Origin: an uncultured Collinsella sp.
Lineage (GTDB): Bacteria; Actinomycetota; Coriobacteriia; Coriobacteriales; Coriobacteriaceae
DNA length: 12,486 nucleotides
Assembly: GCA_938023905.1 (NCBI GenBank)
Contig: CALJCO010000050.1
Coordinates: forward strand, 1 to 12,486
Direction: 5' to 3'
Shown here: piece after piece, positions 5,242 to 12,296 of the stretch
Layout: each line of letters opens with the position of its first letter
How positions within the stretch are numbered: the stretch's first letter is position 1
Position numbers and translations under genes: made by a program
Notes under the pieces: model-generated
What the model saw: only the letters and a program-made list of their open reading frames with translations
Told to the model about the DNA's origin: nothing
The model's database searches: none

Positions 5242-8019
5242 ATGATTCTCAACGGACCGGGAATTAGCTACACCGAGCCCGACATCGGTTCGGAGTTCGT
5301 GCCGCCGCTGCCGGAGCATCCGCGCGAGGCAATCGTCAAGCTGTGCGAGCACTGCACCAACCGTCTGCTGCATCGCGACGAGCTGCTGGGCTACGAGTAC
5401 TGGTCGTTTGCCGAGGCCGCAACCGACGAGCAGGCCGAAGTGCTCTGCAAGATGAAGATGCGCTGTCCCTATACGCTGCCTGAGATGGTCAAGCTCACCG
5501 GCATGCCCGAGGCCGATATCGAGAAGATGCTCGACGACATGAGCTACACGGGTCTGCTCGAGTACAACTGGGAAAACCCCGAGCGCGCCAAGCAGTGGGT
5601 GCTGCCCATGCTGGTGCCGGGCTCTGCCGAGTTCCTCAACATGCGCGTGAGCCAGCTCGAGGAACACCCGGTCTATGCCAAGTTCTTTGAGCAGGCGTCC
5701 AAGGGACCGCTGTCCAAGGCCACGCCGATGGTGCCGCCCGGTGGTGCCGGCATCGGCATGCATGTCATTCCGGTCGAGAAGGCCATCGATGCTGCGAGCA
5801 CGTCGGTGCCGATCGAGCATATCGAGCATTGGCTCGACAAATACGAGGGTAAATATGCCGCCAGCACCTGCAGCTGCCGCGCGAGCCGTCGCGTGATGGG
5901 AGAGGGCTGCGCCGACGACCCGGCCGATTGGTGCATCGCCGTGGGCGATATGGCCGACTACGTGGTCGAGACCGACCGCGGTCATTACGTGACCCGCGAG
6001 GAGGTCTACGACATCCTGCGCCAGGCCGAGGACAACGGCTTTGTGCACCAGATCACCAACATTGACGGTGAGAACAAAATCTTCGCCATCTGCAACTGCA
6101 ACGTCAACGTGTGCTACGCCCTGCGCACCTCGCAGCTGTTCAACACGCCCAACCTGTCGCGCTCGGCCTATGTCGCCAAGGTCGAGAAGGACAAGTGCGT
6201 GGCCTGCGGTCGCTGCGTTGAGGTGTGCCCGGCCGGCGCCGCCAAGCTGGGCCAGAAGCTCTGCAGCAAAAAGTCCGGCGGACAGGTGCCCGAGTATCCG
6301 CGCCAGGAGCTGCCCGATGCCACCAAGTGGGACCACACCAAGTGGTCGCCCAACTACCGCAACGACAACCGCATCGAGACGCATGAGTCCGGCACCGCTC
6401 CCTGCAAGACGGCCTGCCCCGCGCACGTTGCCGTTCAGGGCTATTTGAAGCTCGCGGCTCAGGATCGCTATGACGAGGCCCTAGCACTCATTAAGCGCGA
6501 GAACCCGCTGCCCGCTATCTGCGGCCGCGTGTGCAACCGCCGCTGCGAGGATGCCTGCACCCGCGGCCGTGTGGACGCCGCCGTGGCTATCGACGAGGTC
6601 AAGAAGTTTATCGCCCAGCGCGATCTGGACGCAGCGACTCGCTATGTCCCGCCCGTGGTGACGCCGACGCGCGCCGGCGGCTTCGATCAGAAGATCGCTA
6701 TCATCGGTGCCGGTCCGGCCGGCCTGTCTTGTGCCTTCTATCTGGCCGAGAAGGGCTACAAGCCCGTCGTGTTCGAGAAGAACGAGCGTCCGGGCGGCAT
6801 GCTCACCTACGGCATTCCCAGCTTTAAGCTGCAGAAGGATGTTATCGAGGCTGAGGTCGAGGTTATTCGCCTGATGGGTGCCGAGTTCCGCTATGGCGTG
6901 GAGGTCGGTCGCGATGTGACGCTCGACGAGCTGCGCGAACAGGGCTTTAAGGCCTTCTACGTGGCTATTGGCTGCCAGGGCGGCCGCCTTGCCGGTATTC
7001 CGGGCGAGGATGCCGGGGACGTGACCGTGGCCGTCGACTTTTTGCGCGAGGTCAACAGCGGCAAGATCGACGCGCTTCCCGGCCGCACCATCGTGGTGGG
7101 CGGCGGCAACGTTGCTATCGATGTCGCGCGCAACGCCTGCCGTTTGGGTTCCGAGCACGTTGAGATGTTCTGCCTGGAGAGCGAGGCCCAGATGCCCGCC
7201 AGCGAGGAGGAGCGTCGCGAGGCCGTTGAGGACGGCGCGCACATCAGCTGCGGCTGGGGTCCCAAGGAGGTTCACCTGGACGAGGCCGGTCGTGTGTGCG
7301 GTATCACCTTCAAGCGCTGCACGCGTGTCTACGATGACGAGGGGCGTTTTGCGCCCGAGTACGATGAGAACGATCTGCGTCGTGTCGATGCCGACCGTGT
7401 CGTCATGTCGATTGGCCAGTCCATTGTGTGGGGCGACCTGCTGGCTGGCTCCAAGGTGGAGCTTGGCCGCGGTCAGGGTGCCCTTGCCGATCCCCAGACC
7501 TACCAGACCGCCGAGCCCGACATCTTTGTGGGCGGCGACGTCTACACCGGTCCGAGCTTTGCCATCGATGCCATCGCCGCCGGCCACGAGGCCGCCGTGT
7601 CCATCCATCGCTTTGTGCAGCCGGGCTCCACGCTTACCATCGGCCGCAACCAGCGCCGCTACGCCGCGCTCGACCGCGACGATGTCGTGATCGAGAGCTA
7701 TGACAACGCGAGCCGTGAGGTTGCCCACGTGGACCACGAGCGCGAGAAGGCCGCGCCCTTCAGCGAGTACGTCGAGACCTTTACCGAAGAGCAGGTGCGC
7801 GCCGAGACCGCCCGTTGCCTTGGCTGCGGTGCCTCAATCGTCGACCCCAACAAGTGCATCGGCTGCGGCCTGTGCACCACCAAGTGCGCGTTCGATGCCA
7901 TCCATCTGGATCGCGATCGCCCCGAGTGCTCCACGATGGTCAAATACGAGCAAAAGCTCCCGAGCCTTGGCAAGTATGCTTTAAAGCGTGCAATCAAAAT
8001 CAAGTTCGGTCGTAAATAG
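5242..8019 (+). CDS. Multi-cluster Fe-S / FAD / NAD(P)-dependent oxidoreductase with GltD-like core
   Basis: This 925-residue, probably cytosolic, electron-transfer enzyme is modular. Residues 1-300 form an N-terminal region with CxxC (35/38), a helical winged-helix-like segment (about 75-110) and Cys-rich motifs: C210, C212, C223, C231, and C284, C286, C291. A ferredoxin motif follows (C319, C322, C325, C329-Pro). Residues 385-790 resemble the glutamate synthase small subunit (GltD) and related enzymes: an Fe-S entry domain (C388, C392, C427, C431, C435, C439), the FAD loop GAGPAGLS (489-496), the NAD(P) loop GGGNVAID (620-627) and the flavin GGD motif (764-766). The C-terminus adds C859/C862 and a second ferredoxin motif (C872, C875, C878, C882). 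I chose the ATG at 5242 because GAAGGG lies 6 nt upstream; the in-frame ATG at 5143 lies inside the operator and would add 33 basic, unfamiliar residues. GltB is absent, so glutamate synthesis is unlikely. It should pass electrons between NAD(P)H and an unknown acceptor; the substrate is unknown. Confidence 0.88.
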   Translation: MILNGPGISYTEPDIGSEFVPPLPEHPREAIVKLCEHCTNRLLHRDELLGYEYWSFAEAATDEQAEVLCKMKMRCPYTLPEMVKLTGMPEADIEKMLDDMSYTGLLEYNWENPERAKQWVLPMLVPGSAEFLNMRVSQLEEHPVYAKFFEQASKGPLSKATPMVPPGGAGIGMHVIPVEKAIDAASTSVPIEHIEHWLDKYEGKYAASTCSCRASRRVMGEGCADDPADWCIAVGDMADYVVETDRGHYVTREEVYDILRQAEDNGFVHQITNIDGENKIFAICNCNVNVCYALRTSQLFNTPNLSRSAYVAKVEKDKCVACGRCVEVCPAGAAKLGQKLCSKKSGGQVPEYPRQELPDATKWDHTKWSPNYRNDNRIETHESGTAPCKTACPAHVAVQGYLKLAAQDRYDEALALIKRENPLPAICGRVCNRRCEDACTRGRVDAAVAIDEVKKFIAQRDLDAATRYVPPVVTPTRAGGFDQKIAIIGAGPAGLSCAFYLAEKGYKPVVFEKNERPGGMLTYGIPSFKLQKDVIEAEVEVIRLMGAEFRYGVEVGRDVTLDELREQGFKAFYVAIGCQGGRLAGIPGEDAGDVTVAVDFLREVNSGKIDALPGRTIVVGGGNVAIDVARNACRLGSEHVEMFCLESEAQMPASEEERREAVEDGAHISCGWGPKEVHLDEAGRVCGITFKRCTRVYDDEGRFAPEYDENDLRRVDADRVVMSIGQSIVWGDLLAGSKVELGRGQGALADPQTYQTAEPDIFVGGDVYTGPSFAIDAIAAGHEAAVSIHRFVQPGSTLTIGRNQRRYAALDRDDVVIESYDNASREVAHVDHEREKAAPFSEYVETFTEEQVRAETARCLGCGASIVDPNKCIGCGLCTTKCAFDAIHLDRDRPECSTMVKYEQKLPSLGKYALKRAIKIKFGRK

Positions 8020-8034
8020 GTAACCATGGCGGGT

Positions 8035-8070
8035 AAGGGGACGGCGCAGACTAGATTTCGCTGTCCCCTT
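8035..8070 (+). terminator. Stem-loop after the oxidoreductase gene, possible terminator
   Basis: AAGGGGACGGCG (8035-8046) pairs with CGCTGTCCCCTT (8059-8070), 12 bp with one G-U, around a 12-nt loop that contains GACTAG. It begins 15 nt after the oxidoreductase stop. The following bases (TTGCTTTGAGTTT) are only moderately T-rich, so it could be a weak terminator, a 3'-end stabiliser that limits read-through into hypA, or a dispersed repeat element. Confidence 0.5.
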
Positions 8071-8115
8071 GCTTTGAGTTTGCATCGCATCAACCGTTGT
8101 TGAAAGGTTTCTACC

Positions 8116-8544
8116 TTGCATGAATTGGGAATCGTTTATCACATTATTCGCGATGTTGAGAACGTGGCGCGCGCCAATGGCGTGCGTCGCGTTTCGAGCG
8201 TCACGCTGCTGCTGGGCGAGGTCTCGGGCGTCGTTCCCGACTTGCTGCTCGACGCTTGGCGCTGGGCGGCAGATAAAAAGTCCATCACGCAGGGCGCGGA
8301 GCTTATCGTGGAGCCCGTCGAGGCCGTGACGCATTGCGAGGCGTGCGGCCGCGACTATGCGACAGTCGAGCACGGCAAGACCTGCCCCCATTGCGGCAGT
8401 GGCGATACCTATTTGCTCCAGGGCCAAGAGGTCATGATCAAGCAGATCGAGACCCCCGACGAGGATCCGGCAGACGCTGCCCCCGGCGGCCCTTCTGACG
8501 CCCCCGACGCCGTCGACGCCGCCAACCCCCTCCACATCGCCTAA
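8116..8544 (+). CDS. hypA: Hydrogenase maturation nickel metallochaperone HypA
   Basis: HypA delivers nickel to [NiFe]-hydrogenase (and in some species urease) together with HypB. The 142-residue product starts MHELGI, the invariant HypA N-terminus in which His2 and Glu3 bind nickel; this fixes the start at a TTG codon (8116), with AAAGG at 8103-8107 as ribosome binding site. The zinc site has its four cysteines (C74, C77, C90, C93). The usual length is about 113-117 residues; this one carries an extra acidic, Pro/Ala-rich tail (about 114-142). No hypB or hydrogenase gene is in the window. It follows the Fe-S oxidoreductase by 96 bp with a hairpin between, so co-transcription is possible but not assured. 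The stop is followed after 2 nt by a palindromic repeat. Confidence 0.95.
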   Translation: MHELGIVYHIIRDVENVARANGVRRVSSVTLLLGEVSGVVPDLLLDAWRWAADKKSITQGAELIVEPVEAVTHCEACGRDYATVEHGKTCPHCGSGDTYLLQGQEVMIKQIETPDEDPADAAPGGPSDAPDAVDAANPLHIA

Positions 8545-8546
8545 CT

Positions 8547-8602
8547 TAGTCGTTGGGGACGTTCTTAAACGACTAGTCATTAAAGAACGTCCCTAACGAC
8601 TA
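8547..8602. repeat. 56-bp palindromic intergenic repeat, copy 1
   Basis: Two 20-bp arms (8547-8566 and 8583-8602) are reverse complements with one mismatch, around a 16-nt loop that contains CGACTAGTC. The core is GGGACGTTCTT / AAGAACGTCCC. The same element occurs at 12199-12254 with an identical loop. It starts 2 nt after the hypA stop. No T-tract follows, so it is not a textbook terminator; a REP-like or mRNA-end element is more likely. Confidence 0.85.
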
Positions 8603-8918
8603 CTTTGCTAGAGCATATTTCTTACCATTAGTCAAGCACCATCTGTTTAAACGAAATAGCCTCAACGCGAGCACATTTGTGTCTGTTTAAAACCGGCAAT
8701 AATGAACAGCGTGCTCAATTCGGTCATGTAAATAGATCAGCTATCAATCCTCAGCAGCAAATCAGCCAAAATACTGGAATGTAATCAGCTTGTAACAAAA
8801 CAAGACGTTTAAACAAATAATGCTACCTTTTGCAGTTTTTCAAACAATTCTGCTGTATTTGCAGCTATACTCCATAACTGTCGTGTAGGAATTACGTAGA
8901 CAAAAAGGAGGTTATGTG
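8603..8918 (+). promoter_or_regulatory. AT-rich upstream region and candidate promoter of the PTS operon
   Basis: I see no gene in this stretch, which is clearly richer in A+T than its surroundings. A candidate -10, TATACT at 8866-8871, lies 47 bp before the EIIAB start; no decent -35 sits at the right distance, which hints at activator control. Upstream lie the direct repeat TCTGTTTAAA (8642-8651 and 8682-8691, exactly 40 bp apart), GTTTAAAC at 8807-8814, the short palindrome CACATTTGTG (8672-8681) and TTTGCAG twice (8829-8835, 8858-8864). These could be regulator sites. The ribosome binding site AAGGAGG (8905-8911) is strong. Confidence 0.5.
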
Positions 8919-9908
8919 ATGGTAAGTATTGTTCTTGCTAGCCATGGTGACTTGGCGGCTGGAATCAAGCAGACGGGCTCGATGGTCTTTGGCGATCAGC
9001 CGTCTGTAGCCGTGGTCTCGCTCGAGCCGAGCATGGGCCCCGACGACTTCCGAGCCAAGGTCGAGGAAGCAGTCGCTTCCTTCGAGGACCAGGAGCAGGT
9101 GCTCTTCCTCGTTGATCTGTGGGGCGGCACGCCCTTCAACCAGATCAGCGGGCTCATCGAGGGCCACGATTCCTGGGCTATCGTCACCGGTGTCAACCTG
9201 CCTATGCTCATCGAGGCATATTCGCAGCGCTTTGACGCAAAGAACACTGCACATGCGATCGCAAAACATCTCGTGACTGAGGCTAAGGCCGGCGTGCGCG
9301 TCAAGCCCGAGTCTCTGGAGCCCGAGGAGAAGAAGCCGGCTGCGGCCGCCGCTGCTCCTGCGGGTGCCATTCCTCCGGGAACGGTGATCGGCGACGGGCA
9401 CATCAAGATCGCCCACGTCCGTATCGACACGCGTCTGCTGCATGGTCAGGTGGCCACCACGTGGACCAAGCAGATCAACCCCAACCGCATCATCGTGGTC
9501 TCCGACGGCGTTGCTCACGACGAGCTCCGCAAGACCATGATCGAGCAGGCTGCCCCTCCGGGAGTCCACGCCAACGTCGTGCCTATCAAGAAGATGGCCG
9601 AGGTCGTCAAGGACACGCGCTTTGGCGACACCAAGGCGATGCTGCTGTTCGAGAACCCGCAGGATCTGCTCAGGGCCATCGAGGCCGGCGTCGACATCAA
9701 GGAAGCCAACATCGGTTCCATGGCCCACTCCAAGGGCAAGGTCGTCGTCACTAACGCTGTCGCTATGGGCGATGACGACGTCAAGACCCTCGAGGCTCTC
9801 AAGGCCAAGGGCGTCAAGTTCGAGGTCCGCAAGGTTCCTTCGGATTCCTCCGAGGATCTCGACGCCATGTTGAAGAAAGCTAAGGCCGAACTGGCCGCTC
9901 AAGCATAG
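8919..9908 (+). CDS. manX: PTS mannose-family EIIAB component
   Basis: This 329-residue cytoplasmic protein carries two phosphotransfer domains. EIIA (about 1-125) has the phosphorylated His9 in MVSIVLASHGD and the LWGGTPFN loop (68-74); it takes phosphate from HPr. A flexible Ala/Pro-rich linker (about 130-158, with six Ala in a row) joins it to EIIB (161-329), whose active His175 lies in RIDTRLLHGQV and passes phosphate to the sugar. The fused AB form matches E. coli ManX; many Gram-positive systems instead have the two domains separate. I chose the ATG at 8919, 7 nt after AAGGAGG, giving the family's usual MVSIV start; a GTG at 8916 is the alternative. It is the first gene of the operon. 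Sugar specificity within mannose/glucose/fructose/sorbose/amino-sugar is not certain. Confidence 0.95.
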   Translation: MVSIVLASHGDLAAGIKQTGSMVFGDQPSVAVVSLEPSMGPDDFRAKVEEAVASFEDQEQVLFLVDLWGGTPFNQISGLIEGHDSWAIVTGVNLPMLIEAYSQRFDAKNTAHAIAKHLVTEAKAGVRVKPESLEPEEKKPAAAAAAPAGAIPPGTVIGDGHIKIAHVRIDTRLLHGQVATTWTKQINPNRIIVVSDGVAHDELRKTMIEQAAPPGVHANVVPIKKMAEVVKDTRFGDTKAMLLFENPQDLLRAIEAGVDIKEANIGSMAHSKGKVVVTNAVAMGDDDVKTLEALKAKGVKFEVRKVPSDSSEDLDAMLKKAKAELAAQA

Positions 9909-9926
9909 TAAAGGAGGGTCCGATAC

Positions 9927-10745
9927 ATGTCTGCAATCACTATTCTGCTTGTTGCGATTGTCGCGTTGCTTGCCGGTATGGAAGGCATTCTGGATGAGTT
10001 CCAGTTCCATCAGCCGCTCGTGGCATGCACGCTTATCGGTCTCGTAACCGGTCACCTTCAGGAGGGCATCCTCCTGGGCGGTTCGCTCCAGATGATGGCC
10101 CTTGGCTGGGCTAACGTCGGCGCCGCCGTCGCGCCTGACGCCGCTCTGGCCTCGGTCGCTTCTTCGATCATCATGGTGCTCGCCCTCAACGGTGGCGCCA
10201 CCGATTCGGCCAAGGCCGTTACCGCCGCCATCGCCGTCGCCGTCCCGCTGTCGGTCGCTGGTCTGTTCCTGACCATGATCTGCCGTACCCTGGCTACCGC
10301 TATGGTTCACGCCATGGACGCCTGCGCCGAGAAGGGCGACTTCGCCGGCATCGAGCGTTGGCAGTACGCCGGCATCCTCATGCAGGGTGTTCGTATCGCC
10401 ATCCCGGCAGTACTTCTGTGCATCATCCCGGCCGAGGCCGTTACCAACGCGCTTAACGCTATGCCCGATTGGCTGTCCGGCGGCATGGCTGTCGGCGGCG
10501 GCATGGTCGCTTCCGTCGGTTACGCCATGGTCATCAACATGATGGCCACCAAGGAGACCTGGCCGTTCTTCATCCTCGGCTTTGTCCTTGCTGCCATCCC
10601 TCAGCTCACGCTGATCGCCCTTGGCCTCATCGGCATCTCCCTTGCCCTCATCTACCTTGGCCTTAAGGATCTGGCCAAGCAGGGTGGCGGCATGGGCGGT
10701 GGCTCCGGTGACCCGCTCGGCGACATTCTGAACGATTACGAGTAG
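9927..10745 (+). CDS. manY: PTS mannose-family EIIC component
   Basis: This 272-residue membrane subunit, with EIID, forms the sugar channel of the mannose-type PTS. The family pattern is clear: an N-terminal hydrophobic helix, EFQFHQPLV (24-32), GGSLQMMALGWANVGAAVAPDAALAS (51-76), and alternating hydrophobic segments to about residue 250. The C-terminus is a Gly-rich tail ending in an acidic stretch (GGGMGGGSGDP, about 253-263). AAAGGAGGG (9910-9918) is a strong ribosome binding site 8 nt before the ATG, 18 nt after the EIIAB stop. Codons end mainly in C, as expected for a highly expressed uptake operon. Confidence 0.96.
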   Translation: MSAITILLVAIVALLAGMEGILDEFQFHQPLVACTLIGLVTGHLQEGILLGGSLQMMALGWANVGAAVAPDAALASVASSIIMVLALNGGATDSAKAVTAAIAVAVPLSVAGLFLTMICRTLATAMVHAMDACAEKGDFAGIERWQYAGILMQGVRIAIPAVLLCIIPAEAVTNALNAMPDWLSGGMAVGGGMVASVGYAMVINMMATKETWPFFILGFVLAAIPQLTLIALGLIGISLALIYLGLKDLAKQGGGMGGGSGDPLGDILNDYE

Positions 10746-10761
10746 GAGGGGAGTGATACAT

Positions 10762-11682
10762 ATGGCAGAGAACAAGATTCAGCTCACCAAGGCTGACCGT
10801 AAGAAGGTTTGCTTCCGTCATCAGTTCCTTCAGGGCTCGTGGAACTACGAGCGTATGCAGAACGGCGGCTGGTGCTTCGCAATGATCCCTGCGATCAAGA
10901 AGCTCTACACCAGCAAGGATGACCAGATTGCCGCTCTTAAGCGCCACCTGGAGTTCTATAACACCCACCCCTATGTTTCCGCCCCCGTCATTGGCGTTAC
11001 CCTCGCCCTCGAGGAGGAGCGCGCCAACGGTGCTCCGATTGACGACGTCGCCATTCAGGGCGTCAAGGTCGGTATGATGGGCCCGCTCGCCGGCGTCGGC
11101 GACCCCGCCTTCTGGTTCACCCTTCGCCCGATTCTGGGTGCACTGGGCGCTTCCCTGGCCCTGTCCGGCAGCATCGCCGGTCCGCTGCTGTTCTTCTTCG
11201 CGTGGAACATCATCCGTTACGCCTTCCTGTGGTACACGCAGGAGTTTGGCTACAAGGTCGGCTCCTCCATCGCCAAGGACCTCTCCGGCGGTCTGATGGG
11301 CAAGGTCACCGAGGGTGCTTCCATCCTGGGTATGTTCATCATCGGCGCCCTGGTCGAGCGCTGGGTGTCCATCTCCTTCACCCCGGTCGTCTCCAAGGTC
11401 ACGCAGTCCGCTGGCGCCTATATCGACTGGGCCAACCTGCCCGCCGGTTCTGAGGGCATCAAGCAGGCATTGACGATGTACAGCTCTGTCGGTGCCAACG
11501 CACTCGACCCGGTGAAGGTCACCACGCTTCAGGCCAACCTCGATCAGCTCATCCCCGGCCTTGCCGCCGTGTGCCTGACCCTTCTGGTCTGCAAGCTCCT
11601 CAAGAAGAAGGTCAGCCCGATCGTCATCATCCTGGCTCTCTTCGCCGTCGGCATCATCGGTCGCGTCTGCGGCTTCATGTAA
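10762..11682 (+). CDS. manZ: PTS mannose-family EIID component
   Basis: This 306-residue membrane subunit is the partner of EIIC; the splinter-type PTS with EIID exists only in the mannose family. Motifs include RHQFLQGSWNYERMQNGGW (19-37), HLEFYNTHPYV (62-72), GPLAGVGDPAFWFT (107-120) and the hydrophobic C-terminal segments (about 262-305). I chose the ATG at 10762 (MAENKIQ), 8 nt after GGAGGGGAG (10745-10753), rather than the in-frame GTG at 10753, which falls inside that binding site. The gene follows EIIC by 16 nt. The loop around 205-260 (SPVV-type region with an NLPAGSEGIKQ stretch) makes it somewhat longer than E. coli ManZ (about 283 residues). Confidence 0.96.
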   Translation: MAENKIQLTKADRKKVCFRHQFLQGSWNYERMQNGGWCFAMIPAIKKLYTSKDDQIAALKRHLEFYNTHPYVSAPVIGVTLALEEERANGAPIDDVAIQGVKVGMMGPLAGVGDPAFWFTLRPILGALGASLALSGSIAGPLLFFFAWNIIRYAFLWYTQEFGYKVGSSIAKDLSGGLMGKVTEGASILGMFIIGALVERWVSISFTPVVSKVTQSAGAYIDWANLPAGSEGIKQALTMYSSVGANALDPVKVTTLQANLDQLIPGLAAVCLTLLVCKLLKKKVSPIVIILALFAVGIIGRVCGFM

Positions 11683-11738
11683 GCACGCTTCGGCTTAAGA
11701 CCGAGAGTTGCTAGGCAAGGGCTTTTGAGCCATTGAAA

Positions 11739-11786
11739 CGGACCGCACCCGGTGGGTACACTGGATGCGGTCCGATTGTTTTATTT
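11739..11786 (+). terminator. Intrinsic terminator between EIID and DUF956
   Basis: CGGACCGCA (11739-11747) pairs with TGCGGTCCG (11766-11774). Inside, after one mismatch, CCGGTG (11749-11754) pairs with CACTGG (11759-11764) with one G-U, around a GGTA loop. The T-rich run ATTGTTTTATTT (11775-11786) follows at once. It lies 57 nt past the EIID stop and directly before the ribosome binding site of the DUF956 gene, so it should lower expression of that gene relative to the transporter. Confidence 0.85.
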
Positions 11787-11802
11787 GGAGGGCGAGGCGC
11801 GT

Positions 11803-12201
11803 ATGGCGCAATCTCAGAACAGCACGGTCGATCTGGCAACGCCGGCAACCTGCCTGATGGGGCTTACCAGTCACGGTAACGTGATGGTGGGCAATAAGGC
11901 GTTTGAGTACTATAACGAGCGCAATCCCGAGGATTATATCCAAATCCCGTGGGACGAGGTCGACTATATTGCCGCCGAGGTTTTGCGCGGCACCAAGAAG
12001 ATTACGCGTTTTGCCATCTTTACCAAAGAGAATGGCCACTTTACGTTTTCGACGCGCAATGACAAGGAAACGCTTCGCGCGGTGCGTAAGTACATTGACG
12101 AGGACAAGCTCGTTCGTTCGCCCGACTTTATCGATGTGACGGCTAAGGGCGCCAAGAGCATCCCCTCCGTTATCAAAAGCCTCTTCCATAAAGGCGACTA
12201 G
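11803..12201 (+). CDS. DUF956 family protein, mannose PTS-associated
   Basis: This 132-residue soluble protein belongs to the DUF956 family, genes of which usually close mannose-type PTS operons in Firmicutes and other gut bacteria (called ManO in lactobacilli). Visible family features are ATCLMGLTSHGNVMVGNKAFEYYN (15-38), the IQIPWDEVDYI block (47-57), RFAIFTKENGHFTFST (69-84) and the C-terminal PSVIKSLF. A regulatory role on transporter activity or expression has been proposed; the mechanism is not clear. I chose the ATG at 11803, with GGAGGG (11787-11792) 10 nt upstream; an in-frame ATG at 11752 lies inside the terminator hairpin and is unlikely. The intervening terminator means it depends on read-through or on a promoter I could not identify in 11683-11738. 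Its stop codon is the first triplet of palindromic repeat copy 2. Confidence 0.92.
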   Translation: MAQSQNSTVDLATPATCLMGLTSHGNVMVGNKAFEYYNERNPEDYIQIPWDEVDYIAAEVLRGTKKITRFAIFTKENGHFTFSTRNDKETLRAVRKYIDEDKLVRSPDFIDVTAKGAKSIPSVIKSLFHKGD

Positions 12202-12254
12202 TCGCCTGGGACGTTCTTAAACGACTAGTCATTAAAGAACGTCGCAGACGACTA
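12199..12254. repeat. 56-bp palindromic intergenic repeat, copy 2
   Basis: The arms 12199-12218 and 12235-12254 match as reverse complements at 18 of 20 positions, and the 16-nt loop is identical to copy 1 (8567-8582). The TAG stop of the DUF956 gene (12199-12201) forms the first bases of the left arm. A separate perfect 14-bp palindrome, GGCGACTAGTCGCC (12193-12206), overlaps that stop. Confidence 0.85.
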
Positions 12255-12296
12255 TCTCGAAGAGTGGCTATGCGCTGCATGGTAGTGGCGCAAATC

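Noticed and set aside
5146..6426. Long minus-strand open frame opposite the oxidoreductase gene
   Set aside because: It is the antisense shadow of a GC-rich coding region; its product is low in complexity (Ala, Gly, His, Arg, Val) and fits no family, while the plus frame has clear motifs.
8702..8731. Nine-codon reading frame (MNSVLNSVM) in the PTS upstream region as a leader peptide
   Set aside because: No ribosome binding site precedes it, it has no run of regulatory codons, and it lies far upstream of the likely promoter.
8775..8790. GG-N10-GC spacing typical of a sigma-54 promoter upstream of the PTS operon
   Set aside because: Only the GG and GC dinucleotides fit; the rest of TGGCAC-N5-TTGC is not met, no sigma-54 activator gene is nearby, and actinobacteria generally lack sigma-54.
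8892..10775. 627-codon minus-strand open frame across the EIIAB and EIIC genes
   Set aside because: The plus strand encodes unmistakable PTS domains here; the antisense product is rich in Gly, Asp, His and Arg, has no recognisable domain, and is an artefact of high GC at third codon positions.
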